Shown here: positions 12,767-24,619 of the stretch, in pieces
How positions within the stretch are numbered: position 1 is the first letter of the stretch
How the letters are laid out: every line of letters starts with the position of its first letter
Origin: Margaritifera margaritifera
Lineage: Eukaryota; Mollusca; Bivalvia; Unionida; Margaritiferidae
NCBI GenBank assembly: GCA_029931535.1
Contig: JAQPZY010001664.1
Coordinates: 4,928,501-4,992,500, forward strand
Direction of reading: 5' to 3'
Length of the DNA stretch: 64,000 nt
Notes under the pieces: model-generated
Told to the model about the DNA's origin: nothing
Seen by the model: only the letters and a program-made list of their open reading frames with translations
Databases searched by the model: none
Program-made: the position numbers and the translations under genes

Positions 12767-12957
12767 CATATTACTGGTTTAATTAATACTTTTCCATATT
12801 ATGTACACCAGCATAAGACAACCTCACCCATAAAACTGTACACTTTTTTTGCACCCATGATTAACATTGTAATGAGGTACCTTACAATTTATCTCCAGTT
12901 TTGGTTTGTTTCCTCTGATATATTCTAATACAACACAGTTCCTTACAATAATGAAAA

Positions 12958-13283
12958 AATGATTTTATCACTAAGATCATCCACTAGACTGGTACCAACA
13001 ATTTGCATGGTACAATGATTTTATCACTAAGATCATCCACTAGACTGGTACCAACAATTTGCATGGTACAATGATTTTATCACTAAGATCATCCACTAGA
13101 CTGGTACCAACAATTTGCATGGTACAATGATTTTATCACTAAGATCATCCACTAGACTGGTACCAACAATTTGCATGGTACAAGGATTTTATCACTAAGA
13201 TCATCCACTAGACTGGTACCAACAATTTGCATGGTACAATGATTTTATCACTAAGATCATCCACTAGACTGGTACCAACAATT
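12958..13283. repeat. 56-bp tandem array, ~6 units
   Basis: Units start ATGATTTTATCACTAAGATC and end TTTGCATGGTACA. They are nearly identical, so the array expanded recently. Confidence 0.94.
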
Positions 13284-13785
13284 GTAGAGATACAATCACT
13301 ACATGAACAAATTAAAAGCAACAACCTGTTGCCTCAGAAACCAAAATTTTGAACCAAATTTTAATCAGAAACACTTTGAGGGCAGAGTCATTATTTCATT
13401 ATGTGGGCAAACATCTAGTAGAAAGTTATTGATATGGCCAAATGGTATTAGACAAGTAGCAGCAGGAGATTTAGTAGTAGAGAAAAAATATTCTGCTTAT
13501 ATTTCTTTGTCTTTGAGATCCGAAAGCTAGTGCACATTTTTTTTTTTAAATGTACAGCTATTTTCTGTTCATTGTGAGGAACTATTGTGTTGATAATTTT
13601 CATGCAACAATACCTCCCCCCCCCTCTCTCATGTCCTCACATGATTCAACTTCACGTTGAATCTTTGTCTATTATTTCTGTAACAATGCTTTTGCTGATT
13701 TGGTGAATAGTTTAGCTAATTTACCCACTCCATTCCTCTTTAAGCAAACTTCCGAACTCCAATTTTAGCACACACACAAACTTAC

Positions 13786-15081
13786 ATGCACTTGTTAAAT
13801 TAGATGTACTTTTATTCCTTCTCAACATTTTTGAATTCTCTTTGAAATTGAGAACCCCTTGTGCTTTTCTGACTTTCATTTCATCCTCTTCATGCACTAA
13901 TTCATGTAGAGTTTTCACTTTGGGTTTAACTGGACGGTTGAGAATCTTGGGTGAAATTTGTTCATCCTCACTCACAAAGACATCATCATCCCCATCTGGT
14001 GTACTCCATGTAGATTGCCTCCCCTGCTTCTGTCCATTATTATAACTCTGTGCAAGCAATTTGGTTAGTGGTAGACTGGTTGGTGGGATGGGTTGAGTTG
14101 TTGGTCTCTCTTTTCTGTCTGACTTCTCTGATACTGATCCAGAAAATGCATGCTGTATAACATTATCCTTGGAAATTCTATCATTTGATTGTAAAATAGG
14201 TTTGGATTGTGTCCCTGCGAGTGAAAAGCTGCGCAAACGATGTTCAGTTCTAGTTTCTGAAACACTAAGAGATTTGCATCTCTGTTCATACTGAGGTATA
14301 CTCTGGCTAAAATAGCTTCGATTTTTCACCCAATCTGGACTTGTATTTTGTTCAGGAGTGTAACTAGTTGCTGATGAACTAACAGATACTGGTTTCCTTT
14401 GTTGTTTCTTTATTGAATCACTTCTGTACAGAGAACTCGAGGCAGAGTGTCTAATCTGTCTCTTTGTTCTATCTGATGGTGTCCCTTTATTTTCAGTGAA
14501 GCTATAACCAGCTGACAGAGTCTGACGAAATGCAAGATTCTGATCAGTGCAAGTTAAACTTCTTTGTTTATCCTTGCTCGAGTTACCTTTCATACTGGAT
14601 AAAATATTCTCTTTATCTTTCAAAGCCCTAGATCCTTGATTACCATTACCACTAGCATTCACTTGATAACTTTCACCCCTCTTATCCTTGAGTCTGTCAT
14701 CATCTCTGACTAAATCTATAAGAGAAGCATCTTTATTTGAATCACTAAAATAACCAGATGAAAGACTACGATTTCTTGTCCAACCAAAGTGTTCTCCCAT
14801 GGGTGTGAGTTTTCCAGCCATGACACGGTAATCCCTCAATTCAGCGTCTCGTATTATCCAGTTTAACTCTTTCCGTGTGAGGTCATACTCCAGGTTATTT
14901 AATGCAGACACGCTCTTTGCTCTGCGTCGCTTGTAGGGTCGAAACCTTACTTTACGTTCAGATTTCTCCAACTGTAATCGCCAGTCTCTTAACTCTGCCT
15001 CAATGATTAGTCTGTGAACTATGTCATCCTGGAAACCAGTGTCTTTAAAGCTCCAATCATTACGACTTGAAGTTTTGAAAT
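13786..15081 (-). CDS. AFDN: Afadin large symmetric (1-1 phase) exon, possibly a cassette
   Basis: This exon is 1,296 nt (432 codons) and open throughout, with acceptor TTCCTACAG and donor GTAAGT. Including or skipping it keeps the frame: the junctions read N|N and A|S with it, N|T without it. The N-terminal third has two related segments, IIEAELRDWRLQ (near residue 25) and IIRDAELRDYRV (near 80). They are separated by a very basic stretch, RKVRFRPYKRRRAKSVS. The rest is low-complexity and Ser-rich, with repeated basophilic sites of the type R-x-x-S (RAKSVS, RNRSLSS, RCKSLSV, RLRSFSL, RNKSTS). An acidic patch DGDDDVFVSEDE and a final KTLHELVHEEDEMKVRKAQG precede the donor. I do not recognise this segment from vertebrate afadin. 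It may be an invertebrate-specific insert. Confidence 0.82.
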
Positions 15082-15474
15082 CTGTAGGAATAATCACAAA
15101 TAAATAAAATATAAAAGCACATATTTACATCCCTTTAACTAAAAATGAACTGCAAGTGTAAATAAAAGGAAAATAAATCACTTTTAGAACTGACACAAAA
15201 GGTTTCAAAAAAATTAGCAAAGAAAATGGGAAGGACCAATTCCTCTGCTGATATGTTGAAAACTTTGGTCAATTGATTTCTAGGACTGGCATTTAAACCC
15301 ATGCAAAAGCAACATCCAACAGAAATACATTATTGTACAACTCTTAAATGAGGCATTATTCATAATCACAGAAATATATTTAGCATAGGGTAATGTAACT
15401 TCCTTTTTTGTCTTAGAGTTTCTTTGTTTGAAATGTCAGGTGAAGAAATGCAGATTTATTAAAGATTATGATGC

Positions 15475-15540
15475 CATTGAATTCACCTTTTTTCTTTTAT
15501 TTTCTGGGTACCAATTTTCATGGATTTTGTGAGTGTAAGA
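15475..15540. mobile_element. Fragment of palindromic MITE
   Basis: GAATTCACC...CTGGGTACCAATTTTCATGG matches one end of the family seen at 8.6 and 40.8 kb. It is cut off at the twin-palindrome copy that starts at 15545. Confidence 0.5.
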
Positions 15541-15544
15541 GACA

Positions 15545-15753
15545 TACCGTATATACTCGCTTATAAGTTGAGTCAAACTGGAAACTGCACAGATCCAGAT
15601 CTGCCATTGCCAGATCTGGATTTCTTCAGTTTGTTAGGAGTAATCAGTAGAACAAACAACATAGACTGTTATTTGCCAGCACATTATGCAATGGCAGATC
15701 AGAGTCTATGTTGTCTGCAGTTGGACTCGACTAATAAGTGCGTACATATGATA
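15545..15753 (+). mobile_element. Twin-palindrome MITE with collapsed module A loop
   Basis: Order is A then B. It starts TACCGTATATACTCGCTTAT. The loop of module A is reduced to a few bases (CCAGATCTGCCATTG then CCAGATCTGG), which suggests a deletion at the hairpin tip. Confidence 0.87.
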
Positions 15754-16055
15754 AAAAACAATAATCCATCTGTTTAAGACAACAGAACAACCTTCACAAT
15801 CAGAGGTCTATTTAAGATTAAGTATCAATAAGAATGTAATTCCTTACAAAACCCTTAATACTGATACCCTGAAAATTAATGAATTCAAAGTGTTAAACTG
15901 AGAACCAGTCGGTACTTATTGTCAATGTGGCACTGAGCATGGATATAAATGCCATGGTTGGAGACATCTGGCAGTTGGTTTACACAAAATAATAACACCC
16001 TGGGATACATTTCAAGGTCATTTCGCCCTCTTGAGCACACAAGTACACTACATAC

Positions 16056-16292
16056 TGTTTAATGCCGGAGAAGAGCGACTATCTGGGCCCCTCAGGGCCT
16101 GTCTTGATTTATCAAGGCCTGGATGATCTCTGGGGAGACTACGAGCATCTTGCTTTTGCATTTGCATGTTGGCTCTAAGGCGATCATTATCCTGATTTCC
16201 CCCTGTGTATGGAGGAGGGCCCTCTTCATTTGGTCTCTGTTTATTAGGAGTTGTGGGTTGAATTCCAGGGCTGCCAGCCTTCTGAATAGGGG
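16056..16292 (-). CDS. AFDN: Afadin exon: disordered linker after PDZ
   Basis: This 237-nt exon enters in phase 1 after TTCATTACAG and leaves in phase 1 at GTATGT. It encodes about 79 residues rich in Pro, Gln, Asn and Arg (starting APIQKAGSPGIQPTTPNKQR), with a PPPY motif (EEGPPPYTGG) and several Arg/Ser/Pro stretches. PPxY motifs are typical WW-domain ligands; that role here is inferred. If the donor at 16055 were not used, the frame would stop four bases later, which supports the splice. From this donor the transcript can join either the exon at 15081 or the one at 5681 without a frame change. Confidence 0.88.
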
Positions 16293-16654
16293 CTGTAATG
16301 AAGAGAAAAGAAATATGAAATGGAGTGATGGAAAATTGAAATGATGTATGGGAGTAAGGCCAATTACAATATTTGTTTGTAATCTTCATACGTTCTCATT
16401 TTTTTAATGCATTTTAAGAAAATACTGTTGCAGAATGCTATGCTTCACCTGCTCTGCTATAGAGTAATTCAAATCCCTAGCAAAGTCACTAGAGAAAAAA
16501 AGCAGGTTACTGTGACTATTTTTCATTTGTGAACATCAGTTCTAAAACTGATGCCCTTTTTAAGTTTCATTACTGTGCAGCAAAAGTGTCAAGAGAAATG
16601 GAGTTTAAAAAAAACAAGAACTTAACATAATCATTGGAGCATAGAGGTCATTGT

Positions 16655-16795
16655 GACTACTTTTGCCAATGAAGTGTATAAAGCGTCATTGTGACTACTT
16701 TTGCCAATGAAGTGTATAAAGAGTCATTGTGGTTGCTTTTGCCAATGAAGTGTATAAAGAGTCATTGTGACTGCTTTTGCCAATGAAGTTTATTA
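16655..16795. repeat. 38-bp array, ~4 units
   Basis: The unit is GTCATTGTGACTACTTTTGC plus CAATGAAGTGTATAAAGA. Confidence 0.9.
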
Positions 16796-17194
16796 TCCCT
16801 TACCCATCTAGCTGCATGACTGTACACACAACAGTGTAAAAGAAACAAATAAATGCAAAAACTTAATATGTAGGTCACTATGACATGTAGTATCACTCCA
16901 GATGAAAATAAAGATTAAGTTTTATGATTGTACATGTTACTGCCTGAGGAATGAAATATAGTGCAAAACATTAAGTTGATGCCTCTGCCAACAATGCCAT
17001 CAGGAAAACTGATACATATGTCTCGTCTATGCTTCTCAGGCAAGACAAAAATTAAACATTTTTGTACTTTAATCTTTCTTTTTGAGAATTTTCATCTTAT
17101 TTTTAAAAATCGGCAGAGTTCTGCTCTTCTTTAGAATAAGCTGAAAATTATAATGAATATTTTTTTTATATATATTTGTGCACTTGAAACAAAA

Positions 17195-17376
17195 CTAGAT
17201 AGTTTTTGATGGCACTTCCAGCACTTTATTTGGCTATATCATGCCAAGGAACTGAGTCAAGTGCCTTTTCAAAGGACACACAGAGACTGCTGACCTGGGC
17301 TGACCTGGGCAAGTATCAAACCAATGACCCTTGGATTAGAGTCTGACATTCTACCAACTGAGCTACCCTAGTTCCC
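17195..17376 (-). mobile_element. tRNA-Lys-like SINE
   Basis: On the minus strand it begins GGGAACTAGGGTAGCTCAGT then TGGTAGAATGTCAGACTCTA, a Lys-type tRNA head with a good A box. The B box (GGTTTGATACT) is degenerate. The body continues with GGCACTTGACTCAGTTCCTT. No clear target duplication was seen. Confidence 0.65.
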
Positions 17377-17499
17377 AATTGTAACAAAATAATTATGGCA
17401 AAGTGTAAGAAAAATGTACAGACCATATATGAAATTCTGATGATAAAAATTAAATGATATTAAACTGATAAAAGAAGGTCAGGGGCTGCATGTTGAGCC

Positions 17500-18180
17500 C
17501 ACCATCAAATTCTTGCTGTAAAACAAGTGACCTTGACCCAACGATCAAAAAGTTGAGCGAGCATGTTGCGGAATGAATTGTCTAGGCTTCATAATGATTC
17601 ATTCAAAGGATAAAATATCAGCTTCATAATGATTCATTCAAAGGATGAAGATAATCCATCATGGGGTTTAGAAATATATGCAAATGAAAAAACTTCAAAA
17701 CCTTCATGCAAATTTTACATGACTGTGACCTTGATGCCATGGTCAAAGGATCAAGAGAGTGTGTCACAGAATGAACTAATTTAGGTTCATATTGAGTAAG
17801 CCCAAATATGAAGAAAATTCATCAATGGGTTTAGGAAATAACCACTTCAACCAAAACCTTAATGCAAATTTTCTATGACTGATCTTGGTCCAAACGAGAA
17901 AGGGACATGCCATCAAGTTAAAGAATGAACTGTCTTAGCTTAATAGGCATTATTCCAAAGTATGGGAAACTCTATTAAGGGGTTTAAGAAATATAAGCGA
18001 ATGAAAAAGCTTTCACAAAAACCTTTTTCTATGTCTGTTACCTTGACCCCAAGGTAAAAAGGACAAGCCAGCATGTTGTAGAATGAACCGTCTCAGCTTC
18101 ATAATGATTCATGCCAAGTATAAGACTCTATCAAGGGGATTAGTAAATGAAAAACTTTAAAACCTTAACAAAAATGTTGA
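17500..18180. repeat. Diverged ~160-bp tandem repeat, ~4 units
   Basis: Recurring blocks are GACCTTGACCC, GAATGAACTGTCTCAGCTTC, ATAATGATTCAT and AAGGGGTTTAGAAATAT. They start near 17532, 17727, 17880 and 18043. A 34-bp subrepeat duplicates AGCTTCATAATGATTCATTC at 17588-17645. It may be the core of another nonautonomous element. Confidence 0.65.
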
Positions 18181-18211
18181 CTATGCTACCGCTATTAGAA
18201 AAGTTACTGCT

Positions 18212-18415
18212 AGGTCTCATTTCCCACTAATGTGGGCTTGACTAAATGGTGAACTGCTGACAGTCTCATTTCCCACTAATGTGGGCTTGACTAAATGGTG
18301 AACTGAAGACAGTCTCATTTCCCACTAATGTGAACTTGACTAAATGGTGAACTGCTGACAGTCTCGTTTCCCACTAATGTGGGCTTGACTAAATGGTGAA
18401 CTGCTGACAAATACA
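18212..18415. repeat. 49-bp array, 4 units
   Basis: Units start GTCTCATTTCCCACTAATGT and end GGTGAACTGCTGACA. Confidence 0.93.
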
Positions 18416-18692
18416 TCCTAATATTCTGACAGGAAATGATGTAAAATCTAGACAGAATAACAATATTAACGAAAAAACAATAGCATTTTTATATCCTTGT
18501 TGCATTAAATTAGAAAATTGTAGACCATGATAATGACATCATACTGTGAGAATGCTAGCACTTTGAACTGTTGATGACTGATAAAATACCATCATGAAAC
18601 AATTATGACTTAAATTACAGCTTCAGCCATATTTACTATCACTATTGACTTGGTGCTTCAGCATCACATGTGCATTCTTCGGCTGTGCAAAG

Positions 18693-18880
18693 TACCATCT
18701 GTGAACAACATAGACCCTGATCTGCCATTGCCTAATGTCCTGGAAGATCAGAGTCTATGCTGTTTGTTCTCATGATTAGTCCTAACAAACTGCATAGACC
18801 CAGATCTGCCAGCTCATGTGATGGCATATCTGGATCTGTGCAGTTTGTAGTTGGATTCGACTTATAAGCGAGCACATATT
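18693..18880 (-). mobile_element. Twin-palindrome MITE
   Basis: Order is B then A. The left outer repeat is largely lost (TACCATCTGTGAAC runs straight into module B). The right end keeps CTTATAAGCGAGCACATAT. Confidence 0.75.
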
Positions 18881-19575
18881 TGCATTGCTGGGAATATTCA
18901 TTTCTTGAAAATATACTTTAAATCATGAATTTTGTAATAGGAAAATGTAGTCTTCTCTGCTTTGATTTTTATTGTACTGATATTTGTACTCTCTGTTGAT
19001 GCACCCATGGTGTAAATCTGGAGAAATCAGAAATAGATCATAGACATAACTTCTAGGTTTTCAGCTGGACCACTATGCAAGAAGACACAGTAAGAGCTTG
19101 TTTGGTGTTGCTAGAGCTGCATTTGCTAATCTTATACAACCTTCAATTCTTTAGACTCACTGGAGATGGATTGGTACTACATGCACAGAGAGTCATCTTT
19201 CAAAGTTGATTCATATTGTGACAGTCAGTTAGGATCCAGCCATAACCAGATATATTTAAGACTATAATAATACAAGAATAACATGGTACGTACATGCATG
19301 TGCACACTTGCTGACTGGTTTATGACCTAAAGGTGTGACTAGTGTGGACTGACCATGCACTTGTATGCATGACTGGTGAGGGTCGACTTAGGAGGGTAGG
19401 TAGGCCAAGGTAGATGTTTCCCCGTTTTGTGACAGACAGACAGATGGACACATAAAACTGAACTCTAGGCATGGCTGATGAGGACTGGCTGAGGAGAGTG
19501 GCTAGATCGTGGATGGTTCATTGTTTGATGACTGACAGAAATGCAAACATACATGTAGACAGACACAATACTAAC

Positions 19576-19694
19576 CTCTAGACATGACTGGTGAGGGTTG
19601 ACTGAGGAGGGTTGCTAGGCCGTGGTAGATAGCTCCCTGTTTGGCAACCTTCAATGTAACTGTTTGACCAGTCTTAGTCATCAGCTCAGCAGCT
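19576..19694 (-). CDS. AFDN: Afadin exon: end of PDZ domain
   Basis: This 119-nt exon begins with the last base of the Lys codon (acceptor GTCTTCAG) and ends one base into a codon before GTTAGT. It encodes AAELMTKTGQTVTLKVAKQG (helix alphaB and strand beta6), then AIYHGLATLLSQPSPVMSR. AIYHGLATLL is shared with vertebrate afadin just after the PDZ. The donor GTTAGT is slightly off consensus. Confidence 0.95.
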
Positions 19695-19753
19695 CTGAAG
19701 ACACACACACAGAAACAAATAAAGTAACAATGATTTTAAAAAAATCTTATCAA

Positions 19754-19754
<1 letters not shown>

Positions 19755-19799
<45 letters not shown>
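19755..19799. repeat. (TTA)n microsatellite
   Basis: An uninterrupted TTA run lies 60 bp upstream (transcript sense) of the PDZ exon acceptor at 19695. Confidence 0.95.
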
Positions 19800-19800
<1 letters not shown>

Positions 19801-20092
19801 GATCTTATCTTGTCAGCCTGGGGCTGTGGAGGGCAGATACATGTGCGGACAAAGTTAATCCTACATATACCTCCAAGGGTTCCCACAGGTTATATGAAAA
19901 ATAAAAATTGCCTGAATTTTCTCTGACCACACATTTCATATCAAATATAGACACACAATTTATCTGCTCTGTTAAACATACAAAAACAATGGATTTGACC
20001 ACTGTAATTAAAGCTGACCTCCACCTCACTTACAGCCACCCCAATACCACCTTTTATTTAAACTTTTTATTTTAAAAAAAAAGTACCTTAAA

Positions 20093-20757
20093 GGGGCTGA
20101 TGCTCTACTGGCCAAAAAGAATTTTCATGAATCCTAGATAAGAACAGTTCTTCTTTTTAACTACTGAGTACTGAAATCATCTCTGATGTAAAAAAATTTG
20201 AACATGCCAAATTTAGCAACAAAACTGTTTTTTGTGTGTGTTAGAGTTAACATGTTTACAAGATAAATGTAAGAGAAGAACAAAATTCTTTGTCATGGCC
20301 TTTGACCATGAACCATAGGAAGAAGATCACTGAACTTCTCTCATACAATGTCATGATAAACCCCATGTCAATATGACCATCTATTCAGGTGAAAGAGCAA
20401 TAGCAAAATTTTCAAGATGGCTGATAAAGTGACCATATTGAATGTCAGATCAGGATCCTCTTCATTTAGAACCAGCTAGACATGATAAGAATTATTTTGG
20501 TGAAATGCCATGTTAATATGATACCCATTCTTCTAGAGTAGCAATAGGAACATTTTCAAGATGGCAACTGTGGCAGCTATAGTGGATGTCCAAGTGGCAC
20601 CATTTTCATTTAGGACCAACCAGACTATAGGATGAATGTGTGTGTCAAGTTTCATGGCAATCCTCAAAATAGTTTAGGAGTAGTGATAAAAAAACTTGTG
20701 CTAACAGATAACAGGCCATTGCATAAGCTCTTCTGGTCTATGACTAGTAGAGCAAAA
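20093..20757 (+). mobile_element. Helitron/Helentron-like nonautonomous element
   Basis: It starts GGGGCTGATGCTCTACTGGC. It contains repeats of TTTTCAAGATGG, CACCATTTTCATTTAGGACC and AACTAGACAT. It ends with the hairpin region CTGGTCTATGACTAGTAGAG. No coding capacity was seen. Confidence 0.6.
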
Positions 20758-20796
20758 AAATGCTAGGTGTGTGAAAAAAACCAAACGTCCCTTGAA

Positions 20797-21488
20797 GGGA
20801 CTGGTGCTCTACTGTCCGAAAAGAATTTCCTGGAATTCAAGATATTGACCATTTTTCCTTTTTAACTGCTCAGTGTTGAAACCATGTCTGATATTCTTAG
20901 GCAACAAAATTTTCAAATTAGCCACTGTTGTGGCCATATTGGATGTAAGATAAGCACCATTTTCATTTAAGATGAACTAGCCACCTTAAAAACCACCATG
21001 TTGATATGACTTTCCATTCAGGAGGAGTAGCAATAACAAGATTTTCAAGAAGGTTGCCATGCATGCTATATTGAACATCAGATCACCACCATTTTCATTT
21101 AGGACCAACTAGATATCACAAGAAATCTTTCGGTGGAAACCCCATGTTGGTATAGTCATCCATTTAGGAGAGATTTTCCAGATGGCTGCTGTGGCAGCCA
21201 TGCTGGATGTCTGAGTGGTACCATTTTCATTTAGGACCAACTAGACACAATAAGAAGTCTTTTATGGTGCCCATGTTGGATGTCCCAGCAGCACCATTTT
21301 CATTTAGGACCAACTAGACCTTGGGATGAATGTATGTGTAAAATTTCACGGCAATCCTCCAATCAGTTCAGGAAGAGTAGCAATAACAAACATGAGTTAC
21401 AGACATTGGACAACAGACAACAGATGATGGACAATGGACAACAGGCCATCCAATAAACTCTTCTGGTTTATGACCAGTGAAGCTAAAA
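20797..21488 (+). mobile_element. Helitron/Helentron-like nonautonomous element
   Basis: It starts GGGACTGGTGCTCTACTGTC, 40 bp after the end of the previous copy and in the same orientation. It ends CTGGTTTATGACCAGTGAAG then CTAA. Confidence 0.6.
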
Positions 21489-21929
21489 AATGACTTTAAA
21501 ATGGTTTTAAATGTGTAAGGGTAAATCCAACATACATTTATATAAATTATTATGCTAATGATTTTGTAGTGTTATATGACAGGAAAACACACCATAATTA
21601 CCCTTAAATAAATTATAGAAGTTACTCCAAAGATTTTGCACTAAAACCAATTCTGAAATAATGGATAAAAAAAAAACCAAGCAGTGGACATTACGCAACA
21701 CAATTTCCCCTGTGGTGATCCATATTAAAATTTGCCCAACTTTTCCCAGACTGTTGACTAAAATTTCAATTGCCCTTGACATCATAAAATGCCAAGACTT
21801 TCCTGACAAATGAAAATTCTGACATTTTCCTGACCCATGGGGAACCCTGGTCACTCATTTCCCAAAGTTAGCTTATAATAATAATCCTGATTTAAGGGAC
21901 TTAGACTGAGATTAAGATTTAGACATGTG

Positions 21930-22270
21930 TATGAGACATATTAACAATTCCCCTGCTTAAGGCAAACAAATATTAAGAGGTAGACATGTGTATGAGACAT
22001 ATTATCAAGTCCCTGCTTAAGACAAACAAATATTAAGAGGTAGACATGTGTATGAGACATATTAACAATTCCCCTGCTTAAGACAAACAAATATTAAGAG
22101 GTAGACATGTGTATGAGACATATTAACAATTCCCCTGCTTAAGACAAACAAATATTAAGAGGTAGACATGTGTATGGGACATATTAACAATTCCCCGGCT
22201 TAAGACACCCAAATATTAAGAGGTAGACATATTTATGAGACATATTATCAAGTCCCTTCTTAAGACACCC
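21930..22270. repeat. 60-61-bp array, ~6 units
   Basis: The unit includes TATTAAGAGGTAGACATGTG, TATGAGACATATTAACAATT and CCCCTGCTTAAGACAAACAA. Confidence 0.93.
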
Positions 22271-23065
22271 AAATAGCTATCAGTCAACAGCCTATATCTA
22301 AACACCAGTGTATACACTTTTTGGTCTACTGAAGCTGTGTCGAACAGCAGACATCTTCAAAACTATCTCCTTTTATAACAAGTTGCAAAAGACAAACAAT
22401 GAGTGATATTGGAATTTAATATCAAAGGGAGACAAAAGCACTGCTAGGCTGTAAGTTGACATCATAATTTTTTAAAATTCAGACTGGGTGATCTACCACC
22501 TGAACTACACGAGCCAACATCCCAGCCAGAATCCTTAACATATTCCCATTTCATTCTGAGAAAAGTCCCCATATTACTAACCCTGACAAAGCTGACTAAC
22601 CTAAACTTAATTGTAAGACAGAGGTCTAAATAGTTATATTGATGCCATCAAATGTCACAGGGGACATATATTCATGACCAGAATAAGGCTTGTACAAAAT
22701 ACATCTCTAAATCTAGGTAAATACCATAGTACATGTAGTTTGACATTAGTGTGCACAATGTTCTTTTGTGGGGAGAGGGGATTCTGTATCATAACCCCTA
22801 TATAATAAAGACAAGGACAGACACAAACCATTTTTACTTCCCTGTGGAAGAGTCAAATCTGCAGATAGTACTCCCATAAAGTATTGATTTCACATTTTTC
22901 TGGGATAAATCCAAGGAGTCTGCTTCACTTTAATAGCTTGTCTCATGCATCGAACAATTTCATCAGCTTTTATTACAAAATGTCACAATGAAAACAATGC
23001 ATCATGTGAGAACAGAGAAAGGGGAATCACAGTTTAAAGCTGCATGTGATCTCCTCCTCTCATTG

Positions 23066-23288
23066 TACCATATATATACATGCTTATAAGTCAAGTCCAA
23101 CTGCAAACTGCACAGAGCCAGATCTGCCATTGCATAATGCACTGGCAGATACAGGTTTATGCAGTTTTCTAGAAGTAATCAGCAGAACAAACAACACAGA
23201 CCCTGATCTGCAAGCGCATTATGTGACAGCATATCAAGGTCTATGTTGTTTGCAGTTGGACCTGACATATAAGCGAGTGCATATCATA
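23066..23288 (+). mobile_element. Twin-palindrome MITE
   Basis: Order is A then B. The ends TACCATATATATACATGCTT and ACATATAAGCGAGTGCATAT are present. Both modules are recognisable with several mismatches. Confidence 0.83.
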
Positions 23289-23685
23289 CCAAAAAATTGA
23301 GACTGGAAATGGTACATGACTTTGACCAATTCAAGAAATCCATTCAGCGCAATCAAGGCACTTGCTGCAAAATTCTGTTCCCCTTTGTGTATTCTCAGAT
23401 GATGCATTGTTTTCATGGTGGCATTTTGCACACAAAAAACCCAATGAAATTGGTCAAAGGAAAATTATCTGCCATTGTACTGCAGGGAAGTAAAGATGGC
23501 AGCTGTCCATCTTTATTATATACGGGGTATGTTCTCATGTGAAGTTTCTATTCGAGCACTTTAGTACCTGAGCCATCCATGTTACCTGGTAACACCTGAT
23601 CATGTTGTGATATAAATATCATATATTTCTTCCCACAACACATGTGGACACGGAAGGGAGAAAATCTGATGGTTCCAGTACTTAC

Positions 23686-23759
23686 TTTTCTTGTGTAAGT
23701 CCCACTAGGCTCTTGCCATCTACCTCAAGCAGCTGGTCTCCAGCCTGCAGACGCCCATC
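23686..23759 (-). CDS. AFDN: Afadin exon: PDZ domain, third part
   Basis: This 74-nt exon starts in phase 0 after TTTCAG and ends in phase 2 at GTAAGT. The product reads DGRLQAGDQLLEVDGKSLVG then LTQE, with a split Lys codon (AA|A) completed by the next exon. GDQLLxVDGxSLVGL is diagnostic of the afadin PDZ. No residue is missing relative to the family in this stretch. Confidence 0.96.
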
Positions 23760-24335
23760 CTGAAATCAGACATTGTATATATGCAGTAATTTCTGCCTTT
23801 CAGTATATCTCCACATTCGAGGATACATGATTATTTATGAAGGATTCTTCCATGAATCTCCTTTTGCCCTATTACCTTCTGAAAAATCCATAGACTGAAA
23901 TTAAAATTCTAAATCATCCATTTTACTACCTGTACTACATTTATTTCTAAGTTTAAGTTGCTTTATATTTAACTTTTTGAGAACAAAATATCTATAGAGC
24001 ACTTTAGCGACTACTTCTAACAGATTTGGTTTTTTACAACATGCATAATAAATATACTTCTATCAAACAAAATAATCTCCAAAATAAACCAAGCACTCTG
24101 TTGCCATCAGAGCTGACATACAGAGTCAAGTGCCACTATTTTCTTCAAATGACTTTCATCCAAACAATGTGCATTAAAAAAAACAAAAAAAAAAAAACAA
24201 AGCTGAAATGTTCTGAATTGCCCATGATATATGTACAAACAGTTTTAAAAGATTGCAAGTAACTATGTTTACTTTTCTGTAAAGTAAAAATTGTAAAGAA
24301 GTCAAGAATTTTTATCTGCAAATCAATTTGTAATA

Positions 24336-24382
24336 TACCATATATACTCGCTTATAAGTTGAGTCCAACTGCAAACTGTAAA
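24336..24382 (+). mobile_element. Twin-palindrome MITE, left end only
   Basis: The outer repeat TACCATATATACTCGCTTAT and the adjoining TCCAACTGCAAACTG are kept. Both palindromes are gone. The higher-order tandem array begins about 240 bp beyond. Confidence 0.7.
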
Positions 24383-24619
24383 TAGCCAGAGTGAGTAAAT
24401 ACAGTAGAAAAGATATGAACATTATAAACACAATTACACAGTGTGTAATATGCAAAAATATAATTTAGTGTAGATAAAAGATAAAAGAAGAAACAAAACA
24501 TGTATTTCTAAAGCTTTCAATATACCTCAATATATATTCTTCTGGTACAAAGACCATGACATATTAGAACTGATGCAAAATAACAAGGGCTTAACATAAC
24601 ACTGTATTTAAACTGTAAA

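Larger units (their letters stand above)
5682..13785 (-). other. Intron (8.1 kb)
   Basis: This is a phase 1 intron. It contains a 19-bp array (7022-7144), a twin-palindrome copy (8208-8412), a palindromic MITE (about 8585-8755), a partial MITE end (11093), a SINE (12095-12330), and 19-bp and 56-bp arrays (12494-13283). The stretches 5700-7000, 9000-11050, 11350-12050 and 13300-13780 show nothing I can name. Confidence 0.85.
15082..16055 (-). other. Intron (0.97 kb)
   Basis: This is a phase 1 intron upstream of the 1,296-nt exon. It contains the end of a palindromic MITE (15475-15540) directly followed by a twin-palindrome copy (15545-15753). Nothing else was recognised. Confidence 0.85.
16293..19575 (-). 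other. Intron (3.3 kb)
   Basis: This is a phase 1 intron. It contains a 38-bp array (16655-16795), a tRNA-derived SINE (17195-17376), a diverged ~160-bp tandem repeat (17500-18180), a 49-bp array (18212-18415) and a twin-palindrome copy (18693-18880). Nothing was recognised in 18900-19570. Confidence 0.85.
19695..23685 (-). other. Intron (4.0 kb)
   Basis: This is a phase 2 intron inside the PDZ domain. It holds a (TTA)n tract (19755-19799), two Helitron-like copies head to tail (20093-20757 and 20797-21488), a 61-bp array (21930-22270) and a twin-palindrome copy (23066-23288). A tRNA-like A-box stretch on the minus strand near 22470-22530 is too weak to call. Confidence 0.85.

Noticed and set aside
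17300..17376. Candidate tRNA-Lys gene on the minus strand
   Set aside because: The B box is degenerate, the T-arm does not pair and a SINE-type body follows.
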